In this document: positions 56,337 through 64,000 of the stretch, piece by piece | Layout of the letters: every line of letters begins with the position of its first letter | Position numbering within the stretch: position 1 is the first letter of the stretch | Assembly: GCA_963760435.1 (NCBI GenBank) | Contig: CAVXDE010000035.1 | Coordinates: 62,001-126,000 of the forward strand | Direction: 5' to 3' | Length of the DNA stretch: 64,000 nucleotides | From: JAFAXD01 sp963760435 | GTDB taxonomy: Bacteria > Pseudomonadota > Alphaproteobacteria > Rhizobiales > Xanthobacteraceae | Made by a program: the position numbers and the translations under genes | Notes under the pieces: generated by a model | What the model saw: only the letters and a program-made list of their open reading frames with translations | What the model was told of the DNA's origin: nothing | Databases searched by the model: none

Positions 56337-56349
56337 AGGAGATTTCAGA

Positions 56350-56794
56350 ATGGCCAACATCTACCACCTGCCGGATTTCAGCCGTCAACGTGACGGCCCT
56401 TCCGGTCTCTGGGCGCTTCCTTGCCCACAACCACTGCTCGCCGGTCGAGCGCGCCTTCATGGCCGCCGATCTGTTTCGCGGTGCCACGCAGCTCGTCATG
56501 CCGACCATGGTACAGGCCGCACACGCGGCCCGCGTCAACGTCACCTATGCGTGGTGGGCCAACAGGCGCCTCGCCGAACGTGCCGCCATCGAGGCCGGGC
56601 AGATCCCGCTCGCGCCGGCCAAGGCTGTGAACTCGGCCAAGGCCGCAGACTGGTTTGCTCAGAAGCTGACCGGCCAGACGCTGGCGGAGTCGCTAGCGCC
56701 CGAGTTCAACGACACGCTGTTGATCAACATCGCGCGCACCGTTGGCAGCGAACGCATGCTCGCGGCGGCATGTGTCGCCGAGGCGGCCGAGTAG
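56350..56794 (+). pseudogene. Hypothetical element protein, probably frameshifted
   Basis: The likely start MANIYHLPDFSRQ (56350, after AAGGAGATTTCAGA) is in one frame. The coherent remainder, VTALPVSGRFLAHNHCSPVE, then LVMPTMVQAAHAARVNVTYA, is in the next. Skipping base 56389 joins them. Alternatively the second frame begins at an ATG at 56333 with an unlikely N-terminus (MKEISEWPTSTTC). The product would be about 148 residues with a helical DNA-binding look; function unknown. Confidence 0.5.
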
Positions 56795-56866
56795 ATCCAC
56801 AACACCAACGACGGCGCGCGGTGGTCCGAGCCCATCGGCGCTGTTTCCCATAGGAGGGGAATCAAA

Positions 56867-57163
56867 GTGAGCAGCAAATCGTTCACAGCTCGACCGGGCA
56901 GCCCAGAGGCCGCAGCGCTAATCGCCGATCTTGTGCGTAGCGGTGACCTCATTCCCGGACGGCGTTCGTCCGCCGACTTCGTTCTCGTGAGCAAACTGCG
57001 CCAGTTGAGCATGACTCAACGCGGTTTTGCTCGATGGCTCCAGATGGACGTCGTGACGGTCAATCGATGGGCCACCGGCCGGGTCTCCATACCGCACTGG
57101 GCGGACTTGCTGCTCGATTTGATGATCGAGCGGCAACAAACCCAACCACACCGTACCAACTAA
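56867..57163 (+). CDS. XRE-type helix-turn-helix protein
   Basis: A 98-residue regulator from GTG with AGGAGGGG upstream. Residues about 45-85 are a Cro/C1-type HTH: LRQLSMTQRGFARWLQMDVV, then TVNRWATGRVSIPHWADLL. The N-terminal half is unassigned. It could control element genes through the operator-like pair near 54060, which is speculative. Confidence 0.75.
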   Translation: MSSKSFTARPGSPEAAALIADLVRSGDLIPGRRSSADFVLVSKLRQLSMTQRGFARWLQMDVVTVNRWATGRVSIPHWADLLLDLMIERQQTQPHRTN

Positions 57164-57250
57164 GTGGCCGCCATGCCCTGGAAATCCCTAGCGGAAGCCG
57201 CACGGCCGATATTCGAGCAACTACACATCGCCCAACCCCAGGAGATAGAA

Positions 57251-57538
57251 ATGGACAACAACACGACTCCAGAACCGAACGTCGTCCACGATCCCGAACT
57301 AGCGGGGATGGCTATAGCGATGGGGGCGTATGCCGTGATGGAGAATTGTCACGGCAACTCCGCCGGTTGCTACACACCGGAAGCCTTATGCGTGGCAGTG
57401 GACCATTTGCTCTCAGCATTGATTGCTGGCGCCGAGCACAGCAAGCGCCCGGACATCCTTGACAGGGTGCGAACAATCATCGCGGAGGCGCAGACGCATC
57501 TAGACGAGCCTGCCTCGATCTTTGCGCAGACCAAATAG
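57251..57538 (+). CDS. Hypothetical element protein
   Basis: A 95-residue acidic protein starting MDNNTTPEPNVV, with GGAG before the ATG. The middle has two cysteines (VMENCHGNSAGC) and the C-terminal part is helical (RPDILDRVRTIIAEAQTHLD). No family recognised. A GTG at 57164 in frame could add 29 residues but has no ribosome site. Confidence 0.55.
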   Translation: MDNNTTPEPNVVHDPELAGMAIAMGAYAVMENCHGNSAGCYTPEALCVAVDHLLSALIAGAEHSKRPDILDRVRTIIAEAQTHLDEPASIFAQTK

Positions 57539-57612
57539 GTCGAAACGCGGGTCGCAAGCCGCGTCTGCCGGTCATGCCGGCACTGATGATGACCACCACC
57601 ACGTAGCCAAAT

Positions 57613-58197
57613 ATGCTCGAGCGCCCGACTAATCCCCTCGTGATGATCCGCCCACCTGGCGGCGCTCGGGCGATTTTGGCCGACCCGCCTCTCGCATTCG
57701 TCACCCGTTCCGCGAAAGGTGAAGGGCGTGCCCCGCAGCACCATTACGCATGCATGAGCATAGATCAGCTCGCCGCGCTGCCGGTTGCCAATATCGCTGC
57801 CGACGACGCGTTCCTGTTCCTGTGGATTCCACTGCGGTCGGTGTTGGTAATCGAACCGTTGATGAGCGCCTGGGATTTCCAGTTCGCCGGCTCTGCGTTT
57901 GTCTGGGCGAAGCTGAATCCGAAGGGCGTCGGATTCGCCATGGGCGGCGGTTACGGCACGCGCAAGAACGCCGAGGTCTGCTGGCTCGGCCGGCGCGGCT
58001 CGCCGAAACGCAAGTCCAAAGCGGTGCGCGAGTTGATAGTCGCACCACGTCGCGAACACAGTCGCAAACCGGACGAGATTTACGAACGCATCGAGGCGCT
58101 GTGCGATGGGCCGCGCATTGAATTGTTCGCCCGTCAGCGATGGCCTGGATGGCATGCCTGGGGCGACCAGGTTGATCACTTTTCTGCTGCTCCGTAA
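57613..58197 (+). CDS. MT-A70-type adenine methyltransferase
   Basis: A 194-residue DNA (or RNA) N6-adenine methyltransferase of the MT-A70 family. The catalytic motif is ADPPLAF, i.e. DPPL where DPPW is usual. Family segments HYACMSIDQLAALPVANIA and DAFLFLWIPLRSVLVI follow, then GTRKNAEVCWLGRRGSPKRK and PRREHSRKPDEIYERIEALC. No restriction enzyme gene adjoins; the HNH gene at 59025 is four genes downstream. Orphan phage methyltransferases often protect the element from host restriction. Confidence 0.88.
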   Translation: MLERPTNPLVMIRPPGGARAILADPPLAFVTRSAKGEGRAPQHHYACMSIDQLAALPVANIAADDAFLFLWIPLRSVLVIEPLMSAWDFQFAGSAFVWAKLNPKGVGFAMGGGYGTRKNAEVCWLGRRGSPKRKSKAVRELIVAPRREHSRKPDEIYERIEALCDGPRIELFARQRWPGWHAWGDQVDHFSAAP

Positions 58198-58216
58198 GCG
58201 AGTTGGAGGATAACCG

Positions 58217-58516
58217 ATGCCTGTCCCAACGACCCGGTCGTTACGCAATACGCAGCGGCGCTTAAATCACCGTATCGCCGCGCAACAGCGACGCCAGCAG
58301 GCTGCGGCCCGTATTCTTGAAGAGATGCGCAACGGCGCCAGCTTGCATCGCTGCAACCGCGGAGCACGTGTGATTTGGGTGCTGTCGACTGGACGGTTCG
58401 TCACGCACGAGGCGGTTACCGATGTAATGCGCGACCCGCGAATTGTGGGCGTGGGTGACAGTTTGTTCGGTACGGCGCTCAGGGAGCTCAGCCAGACATT
58501 TCGTTACGTCGAATGA
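58217..58516 (+). CDS. Basic hypothetical element protein
   Basis: A 99-residue protein with a strongly basic N-terminus (RSLRNTQRRLNHRIAAQQRR) followed by a small alpha/beta part (ASLHRCNRGARVIWVLSTGR, then VIRDPRIVG-like turn). GGAGG lies before the ATG. No family recognised; nucleic-acid binding is plausible from charge. It shares four bases (ATGA) with the next gene. Confidence 0.55.
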   Translation: MPVPTTRSLRNTQRRLNHRIAAQQRRQQAAARILEEMRNGASLHRCNRGARVIWVLSTGRFVTHEAVTDVMRDPRIVGVGDSLFGTALRELSQTFRYVE

Positions 58517-58683
58517 GCGCAGACAGGCGGCCCGCGATCTACGTGTTGAAACTGCGGGCACTGCCCGGCGTAGACGCGATCCGCGAGCTGCGGCTGGTGC
58601 TGAAACGATTGCTGCGGCAGCACGGGTTTAGATGCGTGTCAGTGCATGAGGAAACAGGAGGTGAGAATGGCAACGATGCATGA
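58513..58683 (+). CDS. 56-residue element protein
   Basis: A short gene in ATGA overlap with the previous stop. The product (PAIYVLKLRALPGVDAIREL, then VLKRLLRQHGFRCVSV) has a strand-helix-strand pattern with a basic helix. Similar short proteins are common in phage-like replication regions; I know no function. It overlaps the next gene's start by 17 bases. Confidence 0.5.
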   Translation: MSADRRPAIYVLKLRALPGVDAIRELRLVLKRLLRQHGFRCVSVHEETGGENGNDA

Positions 58684-58978
58684 AGATTCCCATTGCGCTC
58701 TTACCACCATCGGATTCGACAACGACGCGGTGCGCATGGTGATCGAGCAATCGCAAGTACACGACCCTGGGTTCAACATCGTGGCATTGGCGAAGGAGAT
58801 CGCCAGTATCATTGAGACCTTGGAAAAAGTTCAAACGCGTTGGAAAGGTGACCCCGCCTATCAGGCTCCTTGGCAATCGAGATCATGGCGTTGCGATTTC
58901 TCACTCTGTATGTCGAGTTCATGCGCAACAGCTAGGAAACCGCTGCGCCGCCAGGGACTTTCTGCGTCAACAACTTGA
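58667..58978 (+). CDS. Hypothetical element protein, possible 3' frameshift
   Basis: A 103-residue frame with AGGAGG before ATG 58667. Residues 1-65 look genuine (FDNDAVRMVIEQSQVHDPGF, then IVALAKEIASIIETLEKVQ). The last 33 residues are Ser/Arg/Cys-rich and look out of frame. In another frame the same DNA gives LAIEIMALRFLTLYVEFMRN and a stop at 58933-58935, which looks like the proper C-terminus. A one-base change near 58860 would join them. Confidence 0.5.
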   Translation: MATMHEDSHCALTTIGFDNDAVRMVIEQSQVHDPGFNIVALAKEIASIIETLEKVQTRWKGDPAYQAPWQSRSWRCDFSLCMSSSCATARKPLRRQGLSASTT

Positions 58979-59024
58979 GAGAACCACCGGCCGGATGTTG
59001 GCTCGATGCTGGAGGACGAAACAA

Positions 59025-59675
59025 ATGGCGAAAAGCTTAGCCGTCACCTACGTAGACCGACGGTTTGATCCGCCGCCGCGATTCACGTTCCAACGCAATG
59101 AGGATGACAGTTTCGTCTGCGAGGACCCACGGCGGCCGGCGGATGCTGATTTTTATGATCTCAATAACGTGCCCTGGTACGCGTGCATGCGATTCGAGGA
59201 CCGGATCCGATATCTCGATTGGATCATCGCTAAGCGCGAGGCGGAAGATCGAATCTGGCGCGCGGAATATGCAGCGGCGCACGATGAGGACGGGCCCAAC
59301 GGGTTCAAGCTATCGCAGTTTGTCTGCAGTAAGTTCAGCATGGCACTGCAGGAGCTTCGGACGCACCGGCGGGTCGAACTCGAAGACCGTGACCCGCTGA
59401 ATACGATGCGCGTTTGGTGCGGTGCAAAGTTCGAGCTGATTCAGCTTCCTTGGCGGCCGCAGGCGGCGCTCTATCGGTCGCACATCAACAGCTGTCGCTG
59501 GAAGCGCACCCGCACCCGCAAAATGATGTCGGTAAGTTGGCGGTGTGAATACCCAGGCTGCGCGCAGCCTGCCGACGAGTGTCATCACCTTCACTACGAA
59601 ACTCTCGGTCTCGAGGAGAACGCCGACCTCGAAGCGCTGTGCTCACCCCATCATCGGGCACGGCACGGACTTTAG
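59025..59675 (+). CDS. HNH endonuclease
   Basis: A 216-residue protein starting MAKSLAVTYVDR, with GGAGG upstream. The C-terminal domain is an HNH nuclease with zinc-type cysteines: CEYPGC, then ADECHHLHYETLGLEENADL, then LCSPHHRARHG. The N-terminal 150 residues are unassigned. In phages such nucleases help DNA packaging or act as homing enzymes. Confidence 0.85.
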   Translation: MAKSLAVTYVDRRFDPPPRFTFQRNEDDSFVCEDPRRPADADFYDLNNVPWYACMRFEDRIRYLDWIIAKREAEDRIWRAEYAAAHDEDGPNGFKLSQFVCSKFSMALQELRTHRRVELEDRDPLNTMRVWCGAKFELIQLPWRPQAALYRSHINSCRWKRTRTRKMMSVSWRCEYPGCAQPADECHHLHYETLGLEENADLEALCSPHHRARHGL

Positions 59676-59726
59676 ACGCAACCGCGCCGGCCGGCTGTCG
59701 GCAACGCGTAGCAAGCGGAGGTCAGC

Positions 59727-60368
59727 ATGACTGACGAAGCAAAGAAACCGAAGATTGAGCTGGTGCCGCCGCCCGAGGACGCGGCTGACATCAATGATCT
59801 GTGGCTCGACCCCAAGCTCGGCGATGGCCTGGTTGACGTGCACTTTCACAACGTCCCGGTTGGCAAGCCGAAGTCGTTCTTTCGCGTCAATTCGGACCCC
59901 AAGTATCGCCGCTTAACCGAGATCTACGTGCACAAAATTGAGGGCCAGGTCGAAGAGGCGCACTACATCATCGCCGAACCAATGCGTGGTCGGTTTGACG
60001 AGACGCAGCGCGCCACGCTGGTAACCGTTGTGGACCGCGAAGGCTCGCCGCGTCTCTGGGCGCTCAAGCTGCCAAAGGACGGCGAGAAGGATAACAATGC
60101 TTGGGTCAGCGCCCGCTCAGCCGCCAGAACGGCGATGGAGCGCTGGGTCAAGCTCACTTGGGTGAAAGGGAGATACGTAACCCGTGATGCCCAGCCCGGC
60201 TACGCGCCCGAGCCGGATTGGGGCAAGCTGCCGGCGTTCGACGAATTGGTAAAGCTGGCGTTTGGCGAAAACGGCGTCATTCGCGATGACAGCCACCCCG
60301 TCGTGCGTGACGAACTGATTGGCGCTCCGCCTCCCACGAAGAAGACTGACGACGATGGTCTGTCCTGA
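59727..60368 (+). CDS. Hypothetical protein upstream of the DNA polymerase
   Basis: A 213-residue soluble protein, MTDEAKKPKIELVPPPEDAA, with GGAGG before the ATG. A central part (VGKPKSFFRVNSDPKYRRLT, then HYIIAEPMRGRFDETQRATL) is rich in strands. The 14-base overlap with the polymerase gene suggests coupled translation, and a role in element replication is plausible. No family name recognised. Confidence 0.6.
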   Translation: MTDEAKKPKIELVPPPEDAADINDLWLDPKLGDGLVDVHFHNVPVGKPKSFFRVNSDPKYRRLTEIYVHKIEGQVEEAHYIIAEPMRGRFDETQRATLVTVVDREGSPRLWALKLPKDGEKDNNAWVSARSAARTAMERWVKLTWVKGRYVTRDAQPGYAPEPDWGKLPAFDELVKLAFGENGVIRDDSHPVVRDELIGAPPPTKKTDDDGLS

Positions 60369-62154
60369 TTGGCGGGAGCTGCCGTTTCGGGAGATCTGGT
60401 GCGTCGATACGGAGTACTATCCCGGAAAGGGTAAGGCCAATGGCGGGGTTGATGGTGATCCCATCACCCCGCTTTGTCTCGTTGCGTACGAGATGCGCTC
60501 GGGTCGTACCGTCCACCGATGGCAGGACGAGCTCGGCATTTTCCCGCCGTATCGACTCGACGCTGACGCGCTGATTCTCGGTTACATGCTCACTGCCGAA
60601 TTTGGCACCCACATCGCGTTGGGCTGGGGCGAGCCGGCGCGGGCACTCGACCCTTACATTGAGTTTCGGCACTTCGTGAATGACGGTTCGGCTATAGCCG
60701 AAGACCGGCCGAAGGGATTCCACGACCTGAGCGGAGCGTTACGTTACTTCTGCGAAGACGAGCTCGACCTCGCGCACAAAAAAGACATGCGCGGCCGCAT
60801 CCTCCAGGGCCCACCGTTTAGCAACGAAGAGCGTCGGGAAATTCTAGAGTACTGCGAGGACGATGTGCGCGCGTTGGCGCGCTTGGTTCCGCACATCATC
60901 CCCACCATCCGTTCGTTGCCACACGCACTGCAGCGCGCCAAGTTTCAATGGCCAACCGCACAGCAGGAGCGGCGCGGCGTGCCGGTCGATCGGCCGCTAC
61001 TTACACAAATCCGCAACAGTTGGACCGGCATGCAAGCCGGTCTCGTCGTCGAGCTGGATCGGCCGTTCCAGATCTATACGATCGACAAAAGCGGCAAACC
61101 ACATTGGAACAAGAACCGGTTCAAGGCGTACCTGCGCCGCAATCGGATGAGCTGGCCAACCTATGAGGACGGCTCGCTGGATGAAACCGATGAAACATTC
61201 CGCGAAATGGCGGGAAAGTATCCGTTCATTGAGCCACTACGCGAGCTGCGCTACTCGCTATCTGCGCTGCGACTCAACGATCTGCACGTCGGCAGCGACG
61301 GGCGCAATAGAACATTGCTGGGCGCCTTCGGCAGCAAAACCGCGCGCAGCCAGCCGAGCAATTCCAAGTATATGTTCGGACCGGCGAAGTGGATTCGGTT
61401 TCTGATCACGCCGCCGCCTGGCCTAGCTCTGGTGCACCGGGACTTTTGCCAACAGGAAGTCCGCATTGCGGCGGTTTTGTCGGGTGACACTGTACTGCTG
61501 GAGGCGTGTGAATCTGGCGACGTTTATCTCGGCATTGCCGATCAGCTTGGCTTCCTATCGCCCAGCATGTCGCCGGACGAAGTTGCCGCCGTTCGCACGC
61601 TGTTCAAGACCGTCGTGCTCGGAATCCAGTATGGGTTGGGCGCGTTTTCTCTCGCGGTGCGGACCGGGTTGTCAGTCTATGAAGCCGCCGAGATTTTGGC
61701 GCGGCTGAAGGCTCGATTTCGAGTGTTCGAGAGCTTCGTCGCCAGTGTGCTCGACCATGCCGGTATGTTCCTGGAGGTAGGCACCCCGTTCGACTGGCGC
61801 ATGCAGTGCCCGCCCAACATCAATCCGCGCACGGTGCGCAATTTCCCAATGCAGAGCACGGGTGCCGAGATTCTGCACGTACTCTGCATTCTGGCCGAAC
61901 GCCGCGGAATTGAGATCGTAGCCCCGGTACATGACGCGGTGATGGCCCAATGCCCGGTCGGTCTCGTGAGTGACGTATCGGCTGCGCTCGATCACTGCAT
62001 GCGCGACGCTGCCGCCATCGTGCTGCGCGGCTACCCGCTGCCGACCGATGAGCAACGCATCCTGCCCGGCGAGCGCTATCACGATAAGCGCGGCCTGGCG
62101 ATGTGGACCACGGTGACGAAATTGCTGGCTGAACTGGAGGAGCGAAGGGCATGA
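60355..62154 (+). CDS. Family-A DNA polymerase with exonuclease domain
   Basis: A 599-residue phage/plasmid-type polymerase. The N-terminal 3'-5' exonuclease keeps CVDTEYYPG (D-x-E), DPYIEFRHF and YCEDDVRAL. Polymerase motif A is HRDFCQQEVRIAAVLSG, motif B region is RTLFKTVVLGIQYGLG, and motif C is APVHDAVMAQ. Motif C has HDA where Pol I has HDE; both catalytic aspartates are kept. No 5'-3' nuclease domain. The start MVCPDWRELP overlaps the previous gene by 14 bases. It would copy the element's own DNA. Confidence 0.9.
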   Translation: MVCPDWRELPFREIWCVDTEYYPGKGKANGGVDGDPITPLCLVAYEMRSGRTVHRWQDELGIFPPYRLDADALILGYMLTAEFGTHIALGWGEPARALDPYIEFRHFVNDGSAIAEDRPKGFHDLSGALRYFCEDELDLAHKKDMRGRILQGPPFSNEERREILEYCEDDVRALARLVPHIIPTIRSLPHALQRAKFQWPTAQQERRGVPVDRPLLTQIRNSWTGMQAGLVVELDRPFQIYTIDKSGKPHWNKNRFKAYLRRNRMSWPTYEDGSLDETDETFREMAGKYPFIEPLRELRYSLSALRLNDLHVGSDGRNRTLLGAFGSKTARSQPSNSKYMFGPAKWIRFLITPPPGLALVHRDFCQQEVRIAAVLSGDTVLLEACESGDVYLGIADQLGFLSPSMSPDEVAAVRTLFKTVVLGIQYGLGAFSLAVRTGLSVYEAAEILARLKARFRVFESFVASVLDHAGMFLEVGTPFDWRMQCPPNINPRTVRNFPMQSTGAEILHVLCILAERRGIEIVAPVHDAVMAQCPVGLVSDVSAALDHCMRDAAAIVLRGYPLPTDEQRILPGERYHDKRGLAMWTTVTKLLAELEERRA

Positions 62155-62284
62155 CGGATGACCTGTTTGAGACCGGCGATCCGTTTGATGACCCTGCGTG
62201 GCAGAAGGCAAAACCGCGTGGCAGCAAAAGCCCGTGGATCGGGTGTTCGCTGTCATGGCTTGAGTGGGTGGCACCGCTGGAAAG
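62151..62284 (+). pseudogene. 5' part of a gene split by the IS element
   Basis: The frame starts in an ATGA overlap with the polymerase stop: MTDDLFETGDPFDD, then PWIGCSLSWLEWVAPL. It runs straight into the insertion. Read with the 3' part at 63691-63930, removal of the IS and one flanking copy restores a 121-residue protein without a frame change. The restored sequence WVAPLVKSKRQLLFVLLLY flows naturally. Confidence 0.8.
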
Positions 62285-63690
62285 GAGCATGGGCGAAAGT
62301 TGGTGACGGCATAAGGGGGAAGGCGGCGTATCGTGGGGTGCTTGACGCCTCCACTTCTCCACCGAAGGAGTGATACGCCGTGACCGACACTAACGTTTTC
62401 GAACTCTCGCAGCCAGGAAGTTTTGCTGATCCACTGACCGAGGCTTTGCGCGACGGCGCGCGAGCGCTGCTGGCCGGGCAGTCGAGCAGGAAGTTGCCGC
62501 CTTGCTGGCAGCTTGCCGCGCCACGGCTGACGAGCTGCGTGACGACGGCGCGCCAGCGGCTGGTACGTGCCATGGACATCTGCCCGAGCGTGAGATCGTG
62601 GCGACCGGACGTCGGTCCGGTCGCGGTGCGCTGTCGACGCGTGCAGGACGGTCGGGGAAGGCGGCGAGCGCATCGGCTTTTGGTCGGCAATTCTGCGCCC
62701 TATGCACGCCGATCGAAGACCTTGAGGTGCTGATCCAGGTCCTCTACCTCAAGGGCGTCTCCACCGGCGACTTCGAGGAGGCGCTAATCGCGCTGCTCGG
62801 CAAGGATGCGGGCGGGCTCTCGGCATCGACGATCTCCAGGCTCAAGGAGGCCTGGGCGGAGGAGCACGCGCACTGGAGCAAGCGTGACCTGTCAGCCAAG
62901 CGCTATGTCTACTTTTGGGTCGACGGCATCCATGTGCAGGCCAGGCTCGAGGACGCCGCACAATGCTTGCTGGTCATCATCGGCGCCACGCCCGAGGGCA
63001 AGAAGGAACTTGTTGGCCTCACAGACGGCGTGCGCGAGAGCGCGCAGTCCTGGCGTGAGTTGCTCCTCGATCTGAAGCGGCGCGGGCTCGCGATGGGGCC
63101 CGAACTCGCGGTCGCCGACGGCGCGCTCGGCTTCTGGCAGGCGGTCGAGGAAGTGTGGCCGCAGACCCGCGGCCAGCGCTGCTGGGTGCACAAAACCGCC
63201 AACGTGCTGAACAAGTTGCCGAAGAGCCAGCAATCGAAAGCCAAGCGCGCGCTGCAGGAAAGTCTGGATGGCTGAGACCAAGAACGATGCACTCATGGCG
63301 TTCGATGCCTTCGTGGAAACACTGGGGCGTCAAATACGACAAGGCGGTCGACTGCCTGATCAAGGATCGCGACGCGCTGCTAGCTTTTTACGACTTCCCT
63401 GCCGAGCACTGGAAGCATCTGCGCACGACGAACGTCATCGAAAGCTCGTTCGCGACCGTGCGTCATCGCACCGTACGCTCCAAGGGATGCCTGTCAAACA
63501 GGACCGCGCTCGCCATGATCTTCAAGCTCGCCGAGGCCGCCGAGAAAAGCTGGCGCCGCCTCGATGGTCACAACCAGTTGCCGAAAGTCATCCTCGGTGT
63601 AAAGTTCACCGACGGAATGGAGATCGTTAAATCGCAAGCTCAAGCCGTTGCCGCCTGATCCCTTCCGTCACCAAAATTTGGCGATAGCTC
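62285..63690 (+). mobile_element. IS256-family insertion sequence, degenerate
   Basis: A 1406-bp copy. The left end (GAGCATGGGCGAAAGTTGGT) and right end (its inverse, seen as TTTGGCGATAGCTC) are imperfect inverted repeats of about 30 bases, both continuing into GGTGACGG and its complement. Flanks CTGGAAAG (62277-62284) and CTGGTAAA (63691-63698) are an imperfect 8-base target duplication. The transposase gene inside is broken. Confidence 0.85.
62380..63658 (+). pseudogene. IS256-family transposase with many frameshifts
   Basis: From GTG 62380, fragments of one transposase appear in three frames: NVFELSQPGSFADPLTEALR, then VEQEVAALLAACRATADELR, then LEVLIQVLYLKGVSTGDFEE, and finally GVKYDKAVDCLIKDRDALLA. 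The DDE residues are visible in YFWVDGIHVQ, VADGALGFW and TTNVIESSFATVR. At least five frame changes separate the pieces, mostly in 62480-62720 and near 63265-63320. The copy cannot make active transposase. Confidence 0.85.
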
Positions 63691-63930
63691 CTGGTAAAGA
63701 GCAAGCGCCAGCTATTGTTTGTGCTTTTGCTCTACCGCCGCTGCTGCATTTGTAAGTCCGCCACGGTGACGGTACCGACAGACGCGTTCGAGATCTTAGG
63801 TATCAGCCGACAAGGCAAGCGGCGCTTTATTCTGGCCCTCGAACAGACCGAAGTCGTCCGGGTTGAGGCAACCGAACCGGGAGAAGTCGGTAGGGTCACA
63901 CTGGCCAACTGGCCCGAACCGGCCAAGTGA
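63691..63930 (+). pseudogene. 3' part of the gene split by the IS element
   Basis: The frame begins at the right flank of the IS: LVKSKRQLLFVLLLYRRCCI, then TVPTDAFEILGISRQGKRRF, and ends NWPEPAK. The pattern of a helix, short turn and basic helix, followed by strands, fits a small winged-helix protein of phage-like replication regions. The 5' part is at 62151-62284. Confidence 0.75.
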
Positions 63931-64000
63931 CCGTCCTCCCGGGGCGTGACGGTACACCGCCCTCCTGGGGGGCTACGGTCCGTCCTCCTGGGGGGCTACG
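63931..64000 (+). repeat. Tandem 23-bp GC-rich repeats, cut by the window end
   Basis: Two near-identical 23-base units, CCGCCCTCCTGGGGGGCTAC plus GGT (63957-63979) and CCGTCCTCCTGGGGGGCTAC (from 63980), follow a diverged unit (63931-63956). Each has the self-complementary CCTCC-TGG-GGGG core. The array begins directly after the stop of the split gene and continues beyond the window. Confidence 0.6.

Larger units (their letters stand above)
53261..64000 (+). mobile_element. Left part of an element integrated at tRNA-Met
   Basis: Directly after the tRNA the content switches to short, tightly packed, mostly unidentified genes, nearly all on the plus strand, with phage or plasmid functions: HTH proteins, DUF3102, MT-A70 methyltransferase, HNH endonuclease, family-A DNA polymerase. 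No integrase, capsid or conjugation gene is in the window, so the type (prophage, satellite or integrative element) is open. A second copy of the tRNA 3' end is expected beyond the right edge. Several genes are broken, so it is probably a decaying element. Confidence 0.7.

Noticed and set aside
63931..64000. CRISPR array at the window end
   Set aside because: The units follow each other without unique spacers of regular length, and no cas gene is present.

Overview
The window looks like the chromosome of a GC-rich alphaproteobacterium of the order Hyphomicrobiales, near Bradyrhizobium, Rhodopseudomonas or Pseudolabrys. This rests on a SciP (DUF1153) cell-cycle regulator, a UvrB with a long N-terminal extension, several HAAT-type ABC transporters, and palindromic intergenic repeats of the kind scattered through those genomes. 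No species can be named from the sequence alone.

Region by region. 1-11 kb holds small exported or hypothetical proteins, an exported zinc deaminase, two tandem paralogous lipoproteins, uvrB, an acyltransferase/GNAT double-domain ORF whose linker is encoded by an interspersed palindrome, and a VanX-type dipeptidase. 11-15.5 kb is a branched-chain-type ABC importer (binding protein and two permeases) without ATPases. 15.9-22.3 kb has a Tat-exported FMN alpha-hydroxyacid dehydrogenase with a CxxCH motif, an SDR-type protein, an EmrAB-like efflux pair and an alpha/beta hydrolase.

22.3-33.8 kb is a compact catabolic cluster: a divergent TetR regulator, then an FAH-family hydrolase, a MetE-like zinc protein, a complete HAAT importer (one subunit is a permease-ATPase fusion carrying a frameshift), an MBL hydrolase, an acyl-CoA ligase and a thiolase. 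Gene order suggests import, hydrolysis, CoA activation and thiolysis of an unknown acid. 33.8-43.6 kb holds YqgE, a DsbD-like domain protein, a peroxiredoxin, a class III cyclase, a choline/betaine-type ABC importer with a fused permease/binding protein, a SsuABC-like importer and a NUDIX hydrolase. 43.6-52.9 kb has leuA preceded by a leucine-rich leader peptide with alternative RNA pairings, sciP, mnmA, a PmtA-like methyltransferase, a patatin, a GntP-like permease and a second FMN hydroxyacid enzyme.

From a tRNA-Met (53184-53260) to the right edge the content changes abruptly. Short, overlapping, mostly unidentified genes on one strand run with phage- or plasmid-type functions: a broken HTH/excisionase-like gene, DUF3102, an XRE-type HTH, an MT-A70 methyltransferase, an HNH endonuclease and a family-A DNA polymerase. 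I read this as the left part of an element integrated at the tRNA gene; its integrase and right end lie outside the window. The element is decaying: an amber codon, several single-base frameshifts, and a degenerate IS256-family copy sitting in a small winged-helix-like gene. Its left end carries four TTTGTCGC sites, a pair of palindromic operator-like sites and a hairpin with a ribosome site in its loop. These cis-elements, the leuA leader and the repeat-encoded protein linker are the most unusual things I could see.
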